A stretch of DNA of 64,000 bases from Stutzerimonas stutzeri (lineage in GTDB: Bacteria; Pseudomonadota; Gammaproteobacteria; Pseudomonadales; Pseudomonadaceae), in contig DDVX01000007.1 of assembly GCA_002345575.1 (NCBI GenBank), positions 248,001-312,000 of the forward strand, given 5' to 3'. A model generated the notes under the pieces. That model was not told the origin of the DNA and searched no databases. It saw only the letters and a list, made by a program, of their open reading frames with translations. Shown in pieces: positions 34,459 to 42,694 of this stretch (position 1 is the stretch's first letter; each line of letters starts with the position of its first letter). A program made the position numbers and the translations under genes.

Positions 34459-35904
34459 ATGACCGATTCAAGCACCCCAGGCGCTGCTCGTGCAGCCTTC
34501 ATTGGCCTGTTTCTCGGGCCATTGATTCTGCTGCTCTGCCTGCTCACCTCTCCACCTGCCGGACTTTCCGAAACGGCCTGGCTGACTGTCGGCATGGCGG
34601 GTCTGATGGCGGTCTGGTGGGCCACCGAGGCCATCCCGATCCCGGCTACTTCGCTGCTGCCCATTCTGCTGATCCCCTTGCTGGGTATCGATACGCTGGG
34701 CAAAGCAACCGCACCCTATGCCAACCCGACGATCTTTCTGTTCTTCGGCGGTTTCCTGCTGGGCCTGGCTATGCAGCGCTGGAACCTACACAAGCGCATC
34801 GCCCTTTCGACACTGCTTGCCGTCGGTAATGCGCCCAGCCGGCAGATAGCGGGCTTCATGATCGCCACGGCCTTTATCAGCATGTGGGTGAGCAACACGG
34901 CCACCAGCATCATGATGTTGCCCATCGGTATCTCCGTTATTGCCCTGCTTACTGAAGGTAGCGAAGAGAAAGAAGGCGCTCGATTTGCGACCGCTTTGCT
35001 GTTGGGTATCGCCTACGCCGCTAGTGTAGGCGGCATCGCCACCCTGATCGGCACACCGCCCAACGCCTTGCTCGCAGCCTTCCTGCGTGACAGCTACGAC
35101 GTGCATATCGGCTTCGGCCAATGGATGCTGCTGGGGGTTCCCGTCAGTGTCGGCATGCTGCTGTTCACCTGGTGGTGGCTGACCCGCGGCGGTTTCAAAC
35201 TGTCCGGTGGCGACAGCCGTGCCATGCTGGAGCAGGAAATGGCCGCGCTCGGTCCTATGTCCAAAGCCGAGAAAATGGTCGCTGTGGTATTCAGCCTGGC
35301 GGCCGCGGCATGGATCTTCCAGCCGTTTCTGGCTCAGCACATCAATGGCGTCAACGACACCAGCATCGCCATCGCCGCGGCGCTGAGCCTGTTCCTCATT
35401 CCGGTCGACATCAAGAAGCGGGTGTTCCTGATGGACTGGGAAACCGCCAACAAGGTGCCGTGGGGCGTGCTGCTGCTGTTCGGCGGCGGATTGTCGCTGG
35501 CCGGCGTAATCGGCGCTTCCGGGCTCGCCACTTGGATTGCCCAGAACCTGCAGGGCTTCGGCACGTTGCCACTGATCCTGATGATTGGCCTGGTGGTGCT
35601 GGTGATTACCTTCCTCACCGAGATCACCTCCAACACGGCCACTGCCGCTGCCTTCCTGCCGCTGCTCGGCGCATTGGCCGTTGCCCAGGGCTTGCCGCCG
35701 GAAATGCTTGCCATCCCGGCAGCCATCGCCGCCAGCTGCGCCTTCATGATGCCGGTGGCAACCCCGCCGAATGCCATCGTGTTCGGCACCGGGCAGATGC
35801 GCATTCAATCGATGATCAGAGCCGGCTTCGCCCTGAACCTCTTTGGCGTGTTCCTGGTGACTGGCCTTTGCTATCTGATGATCGGCTGGCTCTGGGCCAA
35901 CTGA
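34459..35904 (+). CDS. DASS (SLC13)-family sodium/dicarboxylate symporter
   Basis: A 481-residue membrane protein with about 11-12 hydrophobic segments. It has the DASS landmarks WWATEAIPIPATSLLPILLIPLLG, a first SNT motif (SMWVSNTATSIMMLPI), TLIGTPPNAL and a second, LTEITSNTATAAAFLPLLGALA, followed by MPVATPPNAIVFGTG. These pairs form the sodium and carboxylate sites. It imports succinate, malate or related anions with sodium. The ATG at 34459 has a GAGGA box upstream. It converges on the class I DAHP synthase gene, with 18 bp between stops. Confidence 0.93.
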   Translation: MTDSSTPGAARAAFIGLFLGPLILLLCLLTSPPAGLSETAWLTVGMAGLMAVWWATEAIPIPATSLLPILLIPLLGIDTLGKATAPYANPTIFLFFGGFLLGLAMQRWNLHKRIALSTLLAVGNAPSRQIAGFMIATAFISMWVSNTATSIMMLPIGISVIALLTEGSEEKEGARFATALLLGIAYAASVGGIATLIGTPPNALLAAFLRDSYDVHIGFGQWMLLGVPVSVGMLLFTWWWLTRGGFKLSGGDSRAMLEQEMAALGPMSKAEKMVAVVFSLAAAAWIFQPFLAQHINGVNDTSIAIAAALSLFLIPVDIKKRVFLMDWETANKVPWGVLLLFGGGLSLAGVIGASGLATWIAQNLQGFGTLPLILMIGLVVLVITFLTEITSNTATAAAFLPLLGALAVAQGLPPEMLAIPAAIAASCAFMMPVATPPNAIVFGTGQMRIQSMIRAGFALNLFGVFLVTGLCYLMIGWLWAN

Positions 35905-35922
35905 CTCAGTATCTGCGGATGC

Positions 35923-37008
35923 CTATTGGCTCCGCAGACGTTCGGCGGCATCGTGCAGCAATTGCTCGGTGCCGTTCCAGCCAAGGCAACCATCGGTGAT
36001 GGAAACGCCATAGAGCAGATCGCCACCCAGCGACTGGCAACCATCGAACAAGTGGCTTTCCAGCATCACTCCGCGCAGGCTGATATCCCCTGCCAGACGC
36101 TGGTCAATGACGTCATTCAACACGTCCGACTGACGCAGCGGGTTCTTGCCGCTGTTGGCATGGCTGCAATCAACCATGATCCGCGCATCGATACTCTGCT
36201 TTTGAAGCGCGGCGCGCGCAATTGCGACGCTGGTGGCATCGTAGTTGGGTGCCCCATGACCGCCGCGTAAAACCAGATGGGTGTCGGGATTGCCCGCGGT
36301 TTCCATCAGCGCCGGATGTCCCAGATCATCAATGCCGAAATGCCGATGCGGATGCGCCGCCGAGCGCATGGCATCGCAGGCGATGCCCAGACCGCCATCC
36401 GTACCGTTTTTGAAGCCCACCGGCAAATCCAGACCACTGACCATTTCACGATGAATCTGCGACTCGCTGGTACGCGCACCAATGGCAGCCCAGGCAAGTA
36501 CGTCATCGAAGTAGCCGGTAGCCAGTGGTTGCAGCAGCTCACTGGCGATGGGCAAGCCGATTTCCAGAATGTCCAGCATCAGCTTGCGTGATATACGCAG
36601 ACCTTCGGCCATATCGCCGCTGCCATCCAGATGCGGATCGTAGAGCAAGCCTTTCCAGCCAACAGTTGTTCGTGGTTTTTCGACGTAAGCACGCATCACC
36701 AGCAGCAGCTGGTCCTCAACCTGCGGCGCCAGTTCGGCCAGACGCTGGGCGTATTCCAATGCAGAAACCGGGTCATGCAAGGAACAGGGACCGACGACCA
36801 CCAGCAGGCGCGGGTCGCGACCATCGAGCACTGCGCGAACGGAGTTGCGGTCATGATGGATACGTTCGGCGAGGGCAGCATCCAGCGGCAGGCGCTGGCG
36901 CAACAAGGCGGGGCTGGGCAACGGCTGGGCGCTGCGGCGAGCGGGGGTGGAAATGGTGGCCGAAGCTTCGGCGAGGTCAGGCTGGATAGCGGCGTTTTGA
37001 GCATTCAT
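35923..37008 (-). CDS. Class I 3-deoxy-7-phosphoheptulonate synthase
   Basis: A 361-residue class I (AroFGH-type) DAHP synthase. It shows VVVGPCSLHDP, MRAYVEKPRTTVGWKGL, the KNGTDG loop, HLVLRGG, MVDCSHANSGKN and GVMLESHL metal and substrate motifs. It catalyses the first shikimate step and members are feedback-inhibited by tyrosine, phenylalanine or tryptophan; which applies here is not readable. The gene is preceded by an unusual leader region with two aromatic-rich small ORFs, an attenuator and a hairpin next to its AAGGA ribosome binding site (37027-37398), so expression probably follows charged aromatic tRNA levels. Confidence 0.95.
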   Translation of the reverse strand: MNAQNAAIQPDLAEASATISTPARRSAQPLPSPALLRQRLPLDAALAERIHHDRNSVRAVLDGRDPRLLVVVGPCSLHDPVSALEYAQRLAELAPQVEDQLLLVMRAYVEKPRTTVGWKGLLYDPHLDGSGDMAEGLRISRKLMLDILEIGLPIASELLQPLATGYFDDVLAWAAIGARTSESQIHREMVSGLDLPVGFKNGTDGGLGIACDAMRSAAHPHRHFGIDDLGHPALMETAGNPDTHLVLRGGHGAPNYDATSVAIARAALQKQSIDARIMVDCSHANSGKNPLRQSDVLNDVIDQRLAGDISLRGVMLESHLFDGCQSLGGDLLYGVSITDGCLGWNGTEQLLHDAAERLRSQ

Positions 37009-37026
37009 GAGCTGGCGGTTCCTTCG

Positions 37027-37052
37027 GCCATCGCGGGCAATCCCGCGATGGC
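37027..37052 (-). promoter_or_regulatory. Hairpin between leader ORF 2 and the DAHP synthase ribosome binding site
   Basis: GCCATCGCGGG (37027-37037) and CCCGCGATGGC (37042-37052) form a perfect 11-bp stem with loop CAAT. No U tract follows, so it is not a terminator. On the minus strand it begins one base after the stop codon of leader ORF 2 and ends two or three bases before the AAGGA box of the DAHP synthase gene. A ribosome finishing leader ORF 2 would cover it. It could therefore control translation start or mRNA stability. Confidence 0.6.
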
Positions 37053-37053
37053 G

Positions 37054-37149
37054 CTAATCGTGTGTTCGTTCAGGCGGTGTTGGTACGGTGTCCAAGCAGA
37101 TAAATCGCCAGTCGTAGCGGTAACGGTCGGTGCGGTAATAAGTAGTCAT
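37054..37149 (-). CDS. Aromatic-rich leader peptide 2 upstream of the class I DAHP synthase
   Basis: A 31-residue ORF with a good ribosome binding site (GAGGA, 7 bases before the ATG). Its first half reads MTTYYRTDRYRYDWRF: four tyrosines, one tryptophan and one phenylalanine in 16 residues. The stop lies one base upstream of the 11-bp hairpin that precedes the DAHP synthase gene by 18 bp. It lies downstream of the attenuator terminator, so it is only transcribed after read-through. The composition is that of a regulatory leader peptide, not of a functional protein. Too short for most gene finders. Confidence 0.7.
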   Translation of the reverse strand: MTTYYRTDRYRYDWRFICLDTVPTPPERTHD

Positions 37150-37192
37150 GCTGTATTCCTCGTGTGTTCGGTTCATTTGGCCAAGAAAAGAA

Positions 37193-37224
37193 AAAACCCC
37201 GGTCGGGTAGCCGACCGGGGTTTT
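37193..37224 (-). terminator. Attenuator-type rho-independent terminator
   Basis: AAAACCCCGGTCGG and CCGACCGGGGTTTT form a perfect 14-bp stem with a four-base loop, followed on the minus strand by a U-rich tail (TTTTTTCTTTTC). It lies 45 bp after the stop of leader ORF 1 and 43 bp before leader ORF 2. It may also end ttcA transcripts. I could not define a convincing competing antiterminator by eye. Confidence 0.85.
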
Positions 37225-37269
37225 GAAAAACGTTGGTGGCGACCCTGTTTCTGGGGCGCCTGTTGGGTA

Positions 37270-37398
37270 TCAGACGCGCCTGCGGCTAAACCAATACCCA
37301 AAATAATAATCTTCAGCTGCAACCACCTGCCCACACAACGGCACGGCGCGCAGGGCACCGAGGCTGATAATGGACTGGGAGGCCGAACTGAAGGTCAT
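37270..37398 (-). CDS. Aromatic-rich leader peptide 1 upstream of the class I DAHP synthase
   Basis: A 42-residue ORF with a GGAG box 6 bases before its ATG at 37398. Residues 30-37 read DYYFGYWF, a block of six aromatic residues in eight that matches the control-codon pattern of phenylalanine/tryptophan attenuator leaders. A strong terminator begins 64 bases after this block. A longer in-frame start at 37452 is possible but lacks a comparable ribosome binding site. The arrangement indicates ribosome-mediated attenuation of the DAHP synthase gene by aromatic amino acid supply. Confidence 0.8.
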   Translation of the reverse strand: MTFSSASQSIISLGALRAVPLCGQVVAAEDYYFGYWFSRRRV

Positions 37399-37457
37399 GC
37401 TGTTCTCCGAAATATGTGCCGAACCATACTCCAGCGCGTCACCGGCTTGCAACTGCT

Positions 37458-38282
37458 CTACAGGCTCATCACATCGACAAAGCGCGGCGTGGCATCGTTG
37501 TCAATGCGCAGGCTCTTGAAGTCGAACAGGTTGCGGTCGGCCAGTTGCGAGGGCACCACATGCTGCAGGGCGCGGAACATGATTTCGGTGCGGCCCGGCG
37601 ATTTGCGTTCCCATTCGCGAAGCATGTCCTTGACCACCTGACGCTGCAGGTTCTCCTGCGAGCCGCAGAGATTGCAGGGGATGATGGGGAATTCCTTCAT
37701 CTGCGAATAGGCTTCGATGTCGGTCTCGCTGCAATAGGCCAGCGGGCGAATCACCACATTACGGCCATCGTCGGAAAGCAGCTTGGGCGGCATGGCCTTG
37801 AGCGTGCCGCCGTAGAACATATTGAGGAAGAAGGTTTCCAGGATATCGTCGCGGTGATGCCCGAGCGCCATCTTGGTCGCGCCGATCTCATCGGCAAAAG
37901 TGTAAAGCGTGCCGCGGCGCAGGCGCGAGCACAGCGAGCAAGTGGTCTTGCCTTCCGGGATCTTCTCCTTGACCACCGAGTAGGTGTCCTTCTCGACGAT
38001 GTGGTACTCGACTCCCAGACTCTTTAAGTACTCGGGCAGCACATGCTCGGGAAAGCCCGGCTGCTTCTGATCCATGTTTACCGCAACGATCTCGAAGCTG
38101 ATGGGCGCAACCTTCTGCAGGTACATTAGGACATCAAGCATGGTGTAGCTGTCTTTGCCACCGGACAGGCAGACCATGACCTTGTCACCCTCCTCGATCA
38201 TGTTGAAATCGGTGGCTGCTTCGCCGGCCAAGCGGCGTAGGCGCTTCTGCAGTTTGTTCTGGTTGACCGAGAGGTTGCCCAT
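37458..38282 (-). CDS. ttcA: TtcA, tRNA 2-thiocytidine synthetase
   Basis: A 274-residue PP-loop ATPase that thiolates cytidine 32 of certain tRNAs. It has the PP-loop VCLSGGKDSYTMLDVL (about residues 37-52), the Fe-S cysteines in CSLCSRLRRG and CNLCGSQ, and GHHRDDILETFFLNMFYGG. I set the start at the ATG at 38282, giving the usual N-terminus; a frame from 38504 runs back over the divergent gene. It is divergent from the DnaJ-related gene with about 100 bp between them, and upstream of the DAHP synthase leader. Confidence 0.96.
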   Translation of the reverse strand: MGNLSVNQNKLQKRLRRLAGEAATDFNMIEEGDKVMVCLSGGKDSYTMLDVLMYLQKVAPISFEIVAVNMDQKQPGFPEHVLPEYLKSLGVEYHIVEKDTYSVVKEKIPEGKTTCSLCSRLRRGTLYTFADEIGATKMALGHHRDDILETFFLNMFYGGTLKAMPPKLLSDDGRNVVIRPLAYCSETDIEAYSQMKEFPIIPCNLCGSQENLQRQVVKDMLREWERKSPGRTEIMFRALQHVVPSQLADRNLFDFKSLRIDNDATPRFVDVMSL

Positions 38283-38378
38283 GTCTGAATCCGGTTGAAA
38301 TACGAAAGGCGCACATTTTACGCGCAAAGCGTGCGGCACCCCAGCCCATCTATCCTGCTCTTTGCTAGGCTTGCCCGT

Positions 38379-39008
38379 ATGAACAACGAACTCGCACCCG
38401 AGATGGACCTGGCCGAGCAGATTCTTGTACTGCTGCGTGAGCAACCGGAGGGTTGCAGCGAATACGAGTTGATCCAACAACTCAAGGCCCGCCACAGCAC
38501 ACACATCCCAAACCTGCCGCTGGACGACAAGTTAGTACTTTTCCGCACGCATTTTCTGGTGTTCAACGCGCTCTATCATTTGCGTGACCGCCTCTGGCAG
38601 CAGAACAGCCACTGTCTGCAGATCTCGCCGCTGTGCGTCCGTCTGCTGCCCTATATCGCGGCAACCAGCGAGGTCAGCGAGCCGGACCCGCTGCGGGCCT
38701 ATTACTTGGATATGAACAACCTGCGCGACACCGACGAACAAGAAGTGGAACGTCTACTGGCCAGCTTCTGGTCGCGCATGCGCGGTGACTATCAAGGCGA
38801 ACCACAGGAATCCTGGAACCCCGACCAGAAGCGCGCCGCGCTGGAGTTGTTCGAGCTGGAGCAGGAAGAATCCTCGCTGAGCCTGCCGGCCATCAAGCGG
38901 CGCTACCGTCAGCTGGTCAGTATTCACCATCCTGATCGAGGCGGCAGCACGACGCGAATCCAGTCAATCAATTTGGCCATGGAGATACTGCAGCGCTATT
39001 ACCAGTGA
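38379..39008 (+). CDS. DnaJ-related protein with C-terminal J domain
   Basis: A 209-residue protein. The N-terminal 130 residues are the DNAJ-related domain (LAEQILVLLREQPEGCSEYELIQQLKA, LFRTHFLVFNALYHLRDRL). The C-terminal 60 residues form a J domain (SLSLPAIKRRYRQLVSIHHPDRGGSTTRIQSINLAMEIL) with the H-P-D motif that stimulates Hsp70 ATPase. Placement of the J domain at the C-terminus is a family feature. It is a probable co-chaperone of DnaK or HscA. The ATG at 38379 was preferred over a frame from 38295. Confidence 0.9.
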   Translation: MNNELAPEMDLAEQILVLLREQPEGCSEYELIQQLKARHSTHIPNLPLDDKLVLFRTHFLVFNALYHLRDRLWQQNSHCLQISPLCVRLLPYIAATSEVSEPDPLRAYYLDMNNLRDTDEQEVERLLASFWSRMRGDYQGEPQESWNPDQKRAALELFELEQEESSLSLPAIKRRYRQLVSIHHPDRGGSTTRIQSINLAMEILQRYYQ

Positions 39009-39143
39009 CGGGATAGCTTCCAAACGCTCTAACCAGCCCGGTGCGGTTGGCTTTTGCCCTCCTATACTGCGTCAGAAGGTCGCATGCCATCACGCTGGCG
39101 CAAGCCTGGCAAAGCGGCCCTTCAGAACCGAGGAGACGCAGAC

Positions 39144-39743
39144 ATGATCAATCACGTTTGGGGGTTGTTCGCTCATCCTAGTCAGGAATGGCAGGAAATC
39201 ACTGGAGAAGAACGCGGCGTAGGACGCTTGCACCTTTGGGAAGTGCTGGTACTGGCTGCGATTCCACCAATTGCAGCTTTCATCGGAACCACCAAGTTCG
39301 GCTGGAGCATCGGCAGTGGTGGAGCCGTGATGCTCACTGAGGCAAGTGCCTTGCAACTGACCGTACTGTCGTACCTGGCCATGCTTGCCGGTGTGGCCGT
39401 CATGGGCGCCTTCATTCACTGGATGTCTCGCACCTACGACGCCAGCCCTACCCTTACCCAATGCATCATGTTCGCCGCCTACACCGCAACGCCGCTGTTC
39501 ATTGGTGGCCTGGCTGCGATCTATCCCGTCCTCTGGCTGGGCATGCTCGTCGGCACTGCGGCGATCTGCTACACCGCCTATCTGCTCTATGTCGGCGTGC
39601 CGACCTTCATGAGCATTCCGTCAGACGAGGGTTTTCTGTTCTCCAGTTCGATATTGGCCGTTGGACTCGTGGTACTGGTGGCGATCATTGCGCTGTCAGT
39701 GATCATGTGGGGCATGGGCGTGGGTCCGGTCTACATTCGCTAG
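39144..39743 (+). CDS. Yip1-family membrane protein, copy 1
   Basis: A 199-residue membrane protein with five hydrophobic segments. It begins MINHVWGLFAHPSQEWQEI, the family pattern of an N-terminal amphipathic segment with P-x2-x-W-x-x-I, and includes the conserved GAFIHWMSRTYDASPTLTQC block. Bacterial Yip1-domain proteins are poorly understood. A GAGGAG-like box lies before the ATG at 39144. The next gene is a paralogue, with a terminator between. Confidence 0.88.
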   Translation: MINHVWGLFAHPSQEWQEITGEERGVGRLHLWEVLVLAAIPPIAAFIGTTKFGWSIGSGGAVMLTEASALQLTVLSYLAMLAGVAVMGAFIHWMSRTYDASPTLTQCIMFAAYTATPLFIGGLAAIYPVLWLGMLVGTAAICYTAYLLYVGVPTFMSIPSDEGFLFSSSILAVGLVVLVAIIALSVIMWGMGVGPVYIR

Positions 39744-39769
39744 ACCACTGACTGCTCAAACTGCGCATA

Positions 39770-39800
39770 CAGGGCCGCCCTCAGGCGGCCCTGTTCTTTG
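39770..39800 (+). terminator. Terminator between the Yip1 paralogues
   Basis: CAGGGCCGCC and GGCGGCCCTG form a perfect 10-bp stem with loop CTCA, followed by TTCTTTG. Confidence 0.75.
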
Positions 39801-39909
39801 TTGCATCTGCTGCCAGGCGAAACCCTTGGCGCATCTGCCGTTCTAAAGGGAAACGCCAGCCAGGGCGCCCGCCGTGGCCAAGCCATCCGAGGCAGAAGGA
39901 AGACCCCCC

Positions 39910-40611
39910 ATGATTCCCCACTTTTTTACGCTGATGACACGCCCTGATCAGGCCTGGACAGAAATTCGCAAGGATGAGGAGCGCAACAGCTCCAACTACA
40001 TCGTGCATCTCTTCCTTTGGACGCTGCTGCCAGCTGTCTGCATGTTCATCGGCACTCGCTACGTGGGCTGGAGCCTGGTTGAGGGCGAGCGGGTCTGGCT
40101 CGACACCCGAAGCGCCCTGCAACTGAGCGCGCTGATCTACATCAGCATCATTCTCGGCACCTTTATCATGGGCGCCTTCCTACGCTGGATGTCGCGCACT
40201 TTCGAGGCACGTCCGACTTACAACCAGTGCGTGGGCTTCATTGCCTATGTCATCACGCCGTTCTTCATTTCAGGCCTTGGCGCGCTCTACCCCAGCCGCT
40301 GGATGGCCATCTCCGTGCTGGTGGCTGCAGGTATCTACTCCACCTATCTGCTGTTCGTCGGCCTGCCGAAGTTCATGCGGATCGACAACCGCAATACCTT
40401 CCTCTACGGGGCTTGTACCTGGGCCGTAGGACTGCTGGTGCTGGTGAACATCAAGGTACCGATGATCCTGTTCTGGGTACTTTCCATGGACCCGACCTAT
40501 CAGCGCGATACCGTACAGAGCCAGAGTCACGGCTTCGAGGAAAATCGTCCGCAGGAGGCTCCAGGCGGGGTGGACAACGAGCGGCGTTTCAACGAGCGCC
40601 CGAACGAGTGA
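39910..40611 (+). CDS. Yip1-family membrane protein, copy 2
   Basis: A 233-residue paralogue of the previous gene, sharing the P-x2-x-W start (LMTRPDQAWTEI), the FIGTRYVGWS segment, GAFLRWMSRTFEARPTYNQCVGF and the later membrane helices. It differs in a hydrophilic C-terminal tail of about 45 residues rich in Gln, Glu and Asn. The two genes are separated by a terminator, so they are probably expressed separately. The function is unknown. Confidence 0.88.
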   Translation: MIPHFFTLMTRPDQAWTEIRKDEERNSSNYIVHLFLWTLLPAVCMFIGTRYVGWSLVEGERVWLDTRSALQLSALIYISIILGTFIMGAFLRWMSRTFEARPTYNQCVGFIAYVITPFFISGLGALYPSRWMAISVLVAAGIYSTYLLFVGLPKFMRIDNRNTFLYGACTWAVGLLVLVNIKVPMILFWVLSMDPTYQRDTVQSQSHGFEENRPQEAPGGVDNERRFNERPNE

Positions 40612-40664
40612 GCTAAAGCACACACACCTTGGCATAATGCGGCGCTCTGTAACCGGAGTGCCCG

Positions 40665-41159
40665 ATGCCCGAGCGACTCAATTCCCGTGTCGAAGCCTGC
40701 TATCAGCTGGCCGAAGAATTCTTCAAGCAGCGCTTCAAACGTCCCCAGATCAGCCTCAAACTGCGTGGTCAGAAGGCCGGTGTAGCGCATCTGGACCAGA
40801 ACCTGCTGCGCTTCAACGAGCACCTATACCGGGCCAACACCGAGCACTTCCTGCAACAGACCGTGGCCCACGAGGTCGCCCATCTGGTGGCGCACCAGAT
40901 GTTCGGCCCGCGTATCCAGCCCCACGGCGAGGAATGGCAATTGATCATGCGCGGCGTCTATGAGCTGCCGGCTGATCGTTGCCATAACTACGAAATCACC
41001 CGCCGACAGGTAAACCGTTACATCTACCGTTGCGAATGCCCCGAGCGGGACTTCCCATTCACCGGCCAGCGTCATGCGCTGGTAAGCAAAGGCCGCCGCT
41101 ACTTCTGTCGCAGCTGCCGCGCCACGCTGGTGTTCAGCGGCCAGCAGCGGCTGGAGTGA
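40665..41159 (+). CDS. sprT: SprT-family zinc metalloprotease-like protein
   Basis: A 164-residue SprT protein. The zinc-binding HEVAH motif lies near residue 67 (TVAHEVAHLVAHQMFG), with the downstream PHGEEWQLIMRGVY. The C-terminal zinc-ribbon-like cysteines (YRCECPERDF and YFCRSCRATL) are present. Eukaryotic relatives (Spartan) degrade DNA-protein crosslinks; the bacterial role is not established. It ends 10 bp from the converging MFS gene. Confidence 0.92.
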   Translation: MPERLNSRVEACYQLAEEFFKQRFKRPQISLKLRGQKAGVAHLDQNLLRFNEHLYRANTEHFLQQTVAHEVAHLVAHQMFGPRIQPHGEEWQLIMRGVYELPADRCHNYEITRRQVNRYIYRCECPERDFPFTGQRHALVSKGRRYFCRSCRATLVFSGQQRLE

Positions 41160-41169
41160 CTATCACCCC

Positions 41170-42357
41170 TCACAGGCGTCGCACCCGCCAGGCGGCCAGC
41201 ACGAACAACGCAGCCAATGCGGCCATGAGCGGCAGCCAGCCCGCATGCTCCCAAACATAACCTGCTGAATACCCCACCACGCTCGAACCTAGATAATAGG
41301 CGCACAGATACAACGCCGATGCCTGAGCTCTGGCCCCTTTGGCATGCTGTCCGACTTGTCCGCTTGCTACCGCATGGGCAGCAAAAAAGCCCAGGGTGAA
41401 CAGCGCCAGGCCGAAGATGATCGCAACCAGCCAGGGCAGTGAACACAGACCCACACCCAGCAACATCAGGCCAATGCCACCCTGCAACACCGCCTTGGCG
41501 CCGAAGCGCGGCACCAGACGCCCCGCCCAGCCGGCACTGAAAATACCCGCCAGATACACGGTGAACAGCAAGCCGATCACTGTGGACGACAGGCTGAAAG
41601 GCTCGCCTGCCAGACGAAAGCCGATGTAGTTGAACAGCGCAACGAAACCGCCCATCAGCAAAAACGCCTGTAGAAACAGGCTGCGCAATACCGGATTGCT
41701 CAGGTGTTGGCGGAAGTTGTCCAGCAGCCCGCTCAGCGAAAGTGCCTGAGCTTTGAAATGACGTGACGGCGGTAGTAGCCAGACGAACAGCCCCAGGGCC
41801 AGTAGGCCCAACCCGGCCACTCCGCCGAGCGCCATCTCCCAGCCGCCGATGTCGCTCAACAGACCGGACAGTAAACGCCCAAGCAAACCGCCCAAGGCCG
41901 TGCCGCCGATGTACAGCCCCATCGCCGCTGGCAGCGACTCAGGGTCGAATTCCTCGCCCACGTAAGCCATCGCCAACGCCGGCAAACCGCTGAGCGCCAA
42001 TCCCAGCATTGCTCGCAACACCAGCAGCAGATTCCAAGAGTCCACCAGCACACAGGCAAGCCCCAACAAGCTGGCCAGCGCCAGGGCTGCAACCATCACC
42101 GGCTTGCGCCCCCAGCTTTCGGCCAGCGCCCCGGAAATCAACAGGCAGACCGCAAGCGACAGGGTTGTCAGCGACAACGCGAGGCTGCTGCTGGCCGCGG
42201 AAACGGAAAAGTGTGCCGCCAGCAAGGGCAGCAGTGGCTGCACGCAATAGAGCATGGCAAAGGTAGCGAAGCCGGCGCAGAACAAGGCCAGCGTCGCGCG
42301 CTGGTAAGCGGCTGTACCGCGTTTGAGATGGGAAGAAGTGGTGCTGTAGGCGTGCAT
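41170..42357 (-). CDS. MFS transporter (YnfM-like)
   Basis: A 395-residue major facilitator protein with 12 predicted membrane helices. It has the family features FATFAMLYCVQPLLPLLAAHFSVSAASSSLALSLTTLSLA and the loop 2-3 motif GALAESWGRKPVM. It resembles the YnfM/arabinose-efflux group; the substrate is unknown. I placed the start at the ATG at 42357. It diverges from the nap operon. Confidence 0.9.
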   Translation of the reverse strand: MHAYSTTSSHLKRGTAAYQRATLALFCAGFATFAMLYCVQPLLPLLAAHFSVSAASSSLALSLTTLSLAVCLLISGALAESWGRKPVMVAALALASLLGLACVLVDSWNLLLVLRAMLGLALSGLPALAMAYVGEEFDPESLPAAMGLYIGGTALGGLLGRLLSGLLSDIGGWEMALGGVAGLGLLALGLFVWLLPPSRHFKAQALSLSGLLDNFRQHLSNPVLRSLFLQAFLLMGGFVALFNYIGFRLAGEPFSLSSTVIGLLFTVYLAGIFSAGWAGRLVPRFGAKAVLQGGIGLMLLGVGLCSLPWLVAIIFGLALFTLGFFAAHAVASGQVGQHAKGARAQASALYLCAYYLGSSVVGYSAGYVWEHAGWLPLMAALAALFVLAAWRVRRL

Positions 42358-42694
42358 GTCAAAGCCCGAAATTCGACCTTCAACAGGTCTCGGAAAACTG
42401 GGCTTTCGCTGCGGACCGCAACGAAAGTTCAATAGTCCGCAAGGATACTCTTGTGCTTAGTCAATTTCGCCACCTTGACGGCACGATACGGTGATCTGAC
42501 TGATTTCTCGTTGAGTTACAAAGCGTGCATATCCACATGTGAAATATGGATATCATCTGCCATACTCTTTTACCTGAAAGGTAATAAAGCGTCTAAAGGG
42601 TGCTAGATCAGCTACTTAGCAGAATTTCTTAGCCTGAACCGATTGCGCTGCCTAGACTTCAAACACAAGAGCAGAACAAACAAGGTGAACACCC
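42358..42694. other. Divergent intergenic region upstream of napE
   Basis: These 337 bp should hold the nap promoter and that of the MFS gene. I found no good ANR/FNR box (TTGAT-N4-ATCAA). Two inverted repeats stand out and are listed separately. No gene is supported. Confidence 0.5.
42529..42584. promoter_or_regulatory. Two inverted repeats upstream of the nap operon
   Basis: ATATCCA (42529-42535) and TGGATAT (42547-42553) form a 7-bp inverted repeat with 11 bases between, and TTACCTGAAAGGTAA (42570-42584) is a 6+3+6 palindrome. They lie 111-166 bp before the napE start. They look like operators for one or two dimeric regulators; neither matches NarL heptamers or the FNR consensus well. Confidence 0.45.
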
